Shown: piece by piece, positions 13,969-17,831 of the stretch | Numbering within the stretch: position 1 is the stretch's first letter | How the letters are laid out: every line of letters starts with the position of its first letter | Source of the DNA: Candidatus Nanopelagicaceae bacterium | Lineage (GTDB): Bacteria; Actinomycetota; Actinomycetes; Nanopelagicales; Nanopelagicaceae | DNA length: 17,831 nt | Assembly (NCBI GenBank): GCA_947440735.1 | Contig: CANESA010000005.1 | Location: forward strand, 1-17,831 | Direction of reading: 5' to 3' | Made by a program: the position numbers and the translations under genes | The notes under the pieces: model-generated | Told to the model about the DNA's origin: nothing | Databases searched by the model: none | The model's input: the letters and a program-made list of their open reading frames with translations, nothing else

Positions 13969-16524
13969 TTACTTATCTGCAGTACGCGCCTTAAGTGCGC
14001 GCGACATCGCATCTCGTCCTTCTGTAATTGCACGACGAAGCGCACTTGATGCATCTTTACCAGTGACGCCAAGCCAGTGCTCTGCCTTAGCTAACGTTTC
14101 TGAAGTGATTACCCATGTTGGGAAGAGAAGGTTCGCTGTTGTCTCAGCGATCTCGTATCCCTTGGTCTCCCACACCTTTAACATCGAGTCAAAATATGGA
14201 TCGACAAAGTCAGCCAAAATTTCGTGATGGATATTCTCGTTAAATCCAAGGCAGGTATATGAGTGGATTGTGTTCGAAAGATCATCTGTTGTAATCGAAT
14301 GAAATGCCTTCGACTTCGCATCTTTCGTTGGGATTGATGCGTAGGCTCGAGCGGTGTACTGCTTACCGTGAGCTGTCTGATCTTTAGCAGCCTCTGATTC
14401 GATATCTGCGGGACCGAATACTCCGCGCTTAACTCCGCAGATAAAGATGTACCAGCGGATTTCGGCATCAATCAAGAGTCCAGTGATTGAACCATCAAGA
14501 ATTGCCTTGATGCGATCGTAATTCGCTGGAGTCACTGCAAAGTTTGCAAAGGCACGAGCAAATGCCATCTGGTGGTCACTTCCTGGTGTCGATGCATCTA
14601 GGAGGGCTTCAACTGATTGAGCTAGATGTGCACGAAGTGAATCGCGCTTTGCAGGGTTGGCATACGCCCAGATTGCTGTATCGATCTGCATCAAAGTCGC
14701 AGAGACAATAGAGATATCTGACTCTGTCTTGAGCGCGTTCAGTGCGATCGTGACGTAATCAGTTGTTGAGAGCTCACCATCGCGACATGAATCCCAGAGT
14801 GAGGCCCAGATAAGTCCACGTGCAAGGGAATCATCGAGGTGACCAAGGTGAGTCTTCATCGTCGCAATTGATCGATCATCAAAGCGCAACTTTGCATATG
14901 TCTGATCCTTGTCGTTAATCAGAACAAGGTCAGCAACTTTTTCACCAGCAAGAGCTGAGACCGGAGTTAACTCGCCAGCAATATCAAGCTCGACGCTCGT
15001 GCGGCGAGTGAGCTTGTCACCAGAGATATCAAAGAGACCAACATGCAAACGGTGTGGTCGAAGTTCCTTTGAACCTACAGGCATCGTTGGAGCTTCTTGC
15101 TTAATTGAAATCGACGTGTAGTTCTGGCCATCGATTTCAATGACAGGGCGAAGAGTATTCACACCTGCTGTGCGTAACCATGTTGAAACCCATGGTGTGA
15201 GATCGCGACCTGAAGCTGCCTCGAGTTGATCGATAAGATCTTTCAGAGTGGTGTTACCAAATGCATGCTTTGTGAAGTAGAGGCGAAGACCCTTAATGAA
15301 GTTATCCCGACCCACGTGAGCGACAAGCTGTTGCAAGACGGATGCACCCTTGGCATATGAAATACCGTCGAAGTTGGTTCTTACTGCATCGAGATCTTCC
15401 ATCTCAGTAGCAATTGGGTGAGTGGTTGATAGTTGATCAACGCGATACGCCCAGTTCTTTCGAAGTGAGTTGAACTCTGTCCATGCCTGCTTGTACTTAG
15501 TCGAAGCTGAGACAGCTTCATATGATGCCCACTCTGCAAATGATTCGTTAAGCCATAGGTCATCCCACCACTTCATAGTGACCAAGTCTCCGAACCACAT
15601 ATGTGCCATCTCGTGATGAATTGTGGTTGCACGGCCTACATAGCTACGTTCAGTTACCTTCGAGCGGAAGATAAGAACATCCTCGTGGAAAGTTACGCAG
15701 CCGACATTCTCCATTGCACCCCAGTTGTATTCAGCAACTGCAATCTGGTCGTACTTGCCGAATGGGTATGCCAAGCCGAAAGTCTTCTCAAAGTAGGCAA
15801 AGCCCTGCTTGGTCACTTCGAAGATATTTTCAGCATCAACGTATTTAAAGAAGGACTTACGCGCATAGATTCCAAGAGGGATTGTCTTCTCGCCCTTGTA
15901 CTCATCGTGCACCGATGTATACGGACCAGCCACGATAGCTGTGACGTAAGTAGAGATCATTTGTGATTGCGCAAATTGCAAGAACTTGCGATCTCCGTCT
16001 AGCTCTTTAGTTGATTCGACTGCGTAGTTAGAGATAACTTCCCAATGCTTAGGCGTGATTGTGCTGATCGTAAATGTTGCCTTCTGATCCGGTTGATCAA
16101 AGCAGGCATACATGCGGCGGGCATCGCCAGTTTCAAATTGGGTGTAGAGATAGATCTCGTTATCTACAGGGTCTACGAAGCGGTGGAGGCCTTCACCTGT
16201 GTTGGAGTAAACGCCATCATGTTCGATTTCAAGGATATTTTCTGCAGTAAGAGCAGGTAGATAGATTGTCTCGCCATCAAACTGTGGATCAAAGTCAGCG
16301 CCATTAAGTTTTGCGCTAATTACCTTGCTACCGACACAGTCGATGAAGGTAGTTGCTCCGGGCTTAAGTCCAGTAAATGCAACTGTTGTCTTTACGCGAA
16401 AATTCTCCGCACCCGTTGTTAGATCGAGATCGATTCGATAGCTCTTGACCTTGACGATCTCTGAACGCTCTACCGCTTCAGCCTGCTTTATGTTCGTACC
16501 TGGCACGGGTAACTCCTTTGTCAT
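13969..16524 (-). CDS. pepN: Aminopeptidase N (family M1)
   Basis: An 851-residue cytoplasmic zinc aminopeptidase that removes N-terminal residues from peptides. The M1 signatures are complete: GAMEN at 269-273 recognises the free amino end, HEMAH at 304-308 with NES E327 (HExxH-x18-E) binds zinc, and W-F-G-D-L-V-T-M-K-W-W lies between them. The C-terminal half is the helical ERAP1-like domain with GDxELSTTDYV-type repeats. Length fits actinobacterial PepN (about 850). The ATG at 16524 is supported by AGGA about 6 bp upstream. It is divergent from trmB with a 49-bp gap and convergent with the small membrane protein. It is an ordinary M1 enzyme and is unrelated, apart from the HExxH, to the secreted proteins at the left end. 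Confidence 0.97.
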   Translation of the reverse strand: MTKELPVPGTNIKQAEAVERSEIVKVKSYRIDLDLTTGAENFRVKTTVAFTGLKPGATTFIDCVGSKVISAKLNGADFDPQFDGETIYLPALTAENILEIEHDGVYSNTGEGLHRFVDPVDNEIYLYTQFETGDARRMYACFDQPDQKATFTISTITPKHWEVISNYAVESTKELDGDRKFLQFAQSQMISTYVTAIVAGPYTSVHDEYKGEKTIPLGIYARKSFFKYVDAENIFEVTKQGFAYFEKTFGLAYPFGKYDQIAVAEYNWGAMENVGCVTFHEDVLIFRSKVTERSYVGRATTIHHEMAHMWFGDLVTMKWWDDLWLNESFAEWASYEAVSASTKYKQAWTEFNSLRKNWAYRVDQLSTTHPIATEMEDLDAVRTNFDGISYAKGASVLQQLVAHVGRDNFIKGLRLYFTKHAFGNTTLKDLIDQLEAASGRDLTPWVSTWLRTAGVNTLRPVIEIDGQNYTSISIKQEAPTMPVGSKELRPHRLHVGLFDISGDKLTRRTSVELDIAGELTPVSALAGEKVADLVLINDKDQTYAKLRFDDRSIATMKTHLGHLDDSLARGLIWASLWDSCRDGELSTTDYVTIALNALKTESDISIVSATLMQIDTAIWAYANPAKRDSLRAHLAQSVEALLDASTPGSDHQMAFARAFANFAVTPANYDRIKAILDGSITGLLIDAEIRWYIFICGVKRGVFGPADIESEAAKDQTAHGKQYTARAYASIPTKDAKSKAFHSITTDDLSNTIHSYTCLGFNENIHHEILADFVDPYFDSMLKVWETKGYEIAETTANLLFPTWVITSETLAKAEHWLGVTGKDASSALRRAITEGRDAMSRALKARTADK

Positions 16525-16573
16525 TACTATCCTGTGAAATCAGGGGCTCATCCAATCATGTAAGAATGGGTCA

Positions 16574-17233
16574 ATGGAAACCCGCTCAGTGCGCTCATAT
16601 CGCCTTCGAGGTTCTCGCATCACTCGCTCACAGGCAACCGCCCTCGATCGATTCTGGCCGATCTATGGCGTTGAGATTCCCGAAGGAAAGTTAGATCTAC
16701 CCGCACTCTTTCCTGATTCGAAAGAGATCATCATGGAGATTGGATTTGGAATGGGTGAGGCGACCGCGCTCGTTGGCCGCGACTTTCCTGATGTTGGATT
16801 CCTCGCCGTTGAAGTTCACTTTCCTGGTGTAGGAAAACTCATGGCGAGCATTGAAGATTTAGCTTTGAAAAACATTCGCATCATGGAGACCGATGTGCAC
16901 ATTCTCTTTGAAGAACACTTAGAAGATCAGAGTCTTGACGGCATCCACCTTTTCTTTCCAGATCCATGGCCGAAGAAGAAGCACAATAAACGTCGGATAG
17001 TTAACCCAGAATTTCTCTCACTGATTGCACCGAAAATTAAGCCAGGTGGATTCATCCATATCGCTACCGACTGGGTTCCCTACGCCGTACTGATTGAAGA
17101 AGTTTTTGCCGCCTCTGATCTATTTGCTGGGGGAGTGGTTCCGCGACCTGAGTGGCGTCCACTCACGCGATTTGAAGGACAGGGAATTACAAAGGATCAT
17201 CAAGTTACAGATTTGAGATACGTAAAGAGCTAG
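16574..17233 (+). CDS. trmB: tRNA (guanine-N7-)-methyltransferase TrmB
   Basis: A 219-residue SAM-dependent enzyme that makes m7G46 in tRNA variable loops. Visible motifs are MEIGFGMGEA (54-63, SAM-binding loop), AVEVHFPGV (79-86) in place of the common VEVHxPGV, LFFPDPWPKKKHNKRR (126-141, the TrmB signature with catalytic Asp), and ATDW followed by RPLTRFEGQG near the C-terminus, which binds tRNA. The N-terminus RSYRLRGSRITRSQ is the usual basic lead. The start at 16574 fits family alignments; the upstream ATG at 16566 is in another frame. It is divergent from pepN, and its stop lies 6 bp from the rpiB stop. Confidence 0.95.
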   Translation: METRSVRSYRLRGSRITRSQATALDRFWPIYGVEIPEGKLDLPALFPDSKEIIMEIGFGMGEATALVGRDFPDVGFLAVEVHFPGVGKLMASIEDLALKNIRIMETDVHILFEEHLEDQSLDGIHLFFPDPWPKKKHNKRRIVNPEFLSLIAPKIKPGGFIHIATDWVPYAVLIEEVFAASDLFAGGVVPRPEWRPLTRFEGQGITKDHQVTDLRYVKS

Positions 17234-17239
17234 TTGGTC

Positions 17240-17689
17240 TTAGCCCTTATTTTCGAAGTCAGATATCTTCTTAATTCGTCGGATATGGCGCTCATCATGC
17301 GAGAACGGTTCGCCGATAAAGGTATCGATAATCTCTTTCACAAATGAGATCTCATGCATGCGCCCGCCTACAGCAATGACATTTGCATTGTTATGATCTT
17401 TTGCAAGTTTGGCCGTCTCAATTGACCACGCTAGTGCAGCACGAATTCCCTTAACTTTATTTGCAGCTATCTGCTCACCGTTGCCAGAACCGCCTAAAAC
17501 AATGCCTAGCGATTCTGGGTCTTTTGCAACCGCTTCTGCTGCTGGGATACAGAAATCTGGGTAGTCATCGAGTGCGTCATATTCATGTGGTCCGTGGTCG
17601 GTGACATCGTGACCATTACCGGTGAGGTGTTTTACTAATTCAGCTTTGAGTTCAAGACCAGCATGATCACTACCGATATGAATTCTCAT
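17240..17689 (-). CDS. rpiB: Ribose-5-phosphate isomerase B
   Basis: A 149-residue cytoplasmic enzyme of the pentose phosphate pathway, interconverting ribose 5-phosphate and ribulose 5-phosphate. IGSDHAG (5-11) binds substrate, and VLGGSGNGEQIAANKVKGIRAALAW (64-88) is the active-site loop. The catalytic Cys of E. coli-type RpiB is absent; E72 in GNGEQ corresponds to the glutamate base known for the M. tuberculosis enzyme, so this is the actinobacterial subtype. DHNNANVIAVGGR carries the other conserved residues. The ATG at 17689 gives the family length. It is convergent with trmB. Confidence 0.95.
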   Translation of the reverse strand: MRIHIGSDHAGLELKAELVKHLTGNGHDVTDHGPHEYDALDDYPDFCIPAAEAVAKDPESLGIVLGGSGNGEQIAANKVKGIRAALAWSIETAKLAKDHNNANVIAVGGRMHEISFVKEIIDTFIGEPFSHDERHIRRIKKISDFENKG

Positions 17690-17775
17690 AAGCGCATACT
17701 CTCACGCAGCGCTAAAAATTGATTGCGATTTCACCTCAACCCTCGTAGGGGCGGTGCTGTAGAGAGTTAAAACTA

Positions 17776-17831
17776 TGGAGCGGGTGACCGGGATCGAACC
17801 GGCATGGCCAGCTTGGAAGGCTGGGGCTCTA
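17776..17831 (-). tRNA. tRNA-Gly(TCC), 5' part beyond window end
   Basis: The 3' two thirds of a minus-strand tRNA are present: anticodon stem CCAGC/GCTGG around loop CTTCCAA (anticodon TCC), T arm with TTCGATC, acceptor strand CACCCGC, discriminator T and encoded CCA (17776-17778). The D arm and the 5' acceptor strand lie beyond base 17831. Confidence 0.93.

Overview
The window looks like the chromosome of a small-genome, moderate-GC actinobacterium, most plausibly a freshwater acI-type lineage (Candidatus Nanopelagicales/Planktophila-like). This is inference. The supporting signs are mycobacterial-type trHbO, RpiB and HNH proteins, direct-repeat PHO boxes of the kind actinobacterial PhoP uses, coding on both strands with almost no spacers, and stop codons of convergent genes only 1-6 bp apart. 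No species-level assignment is possible from the sequence alone.

Layout. Positions 1-3409 form an accessory, visibly AT-richer region. It carries three diverged paralogous secreted proteins in a row, the first cut by the window edge. All have a gluzincin-like HExxH...EG zinc-site pattern, and the two complete ones share an N-terminal two-cysteine module. The third gene is bracketed by a perfect 19-bp direct repeat that is the 3' end of the tRNA-Lys(CTT) gene at 3392-3464. That is the usual signature of site-specific integration at a tRNA gene, although no integrase lies between the repeats. From 3554 the content is ordinary core genome: a secreted HNH nuclease, inorganic pyrophosphatase, tRNA-His and oligoribonuclease. 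The high-affinity phosphate transporter follows in the order pstC-pstA-pstB-pstS, with one PHO box before pstC and a second before pstS, and it ends at a strong terminator next to tRNA-Arg(TCT).

Next comes a tightly coupled operon: an ABC-F protein (EttA), a hotdog thioesterase and a group II truncated haemoglobin. Between the last two lies a ~120-bp scar that encodes the start of a GH13 alpha-glucosidase in one frame and apparently its last codons in another. Both overlapping junctions of the lost gene are still in place. The remainder is a short MscS-type channel, a cytoplasmic HNH protein, a small membrane protein, aminopeptidase N (M1), TrmB, RpiB and the 3' part of tRNA-Gly(TCC).

The best candidates for something undescribed are the tRNA-Lys-bracketed single-gene cassette with its tandem family of HExxH proteins, a perfect 16-bp inverted repeat inside one of them, and the GH13 ghost gene. 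I see no CRISPR array, transposase, integrase, toxin-antitoxin or restriction system. No gene-free stretch exceeds 300 bases; the longest is 1743-2009, described under the att-like repeat and the possible element.
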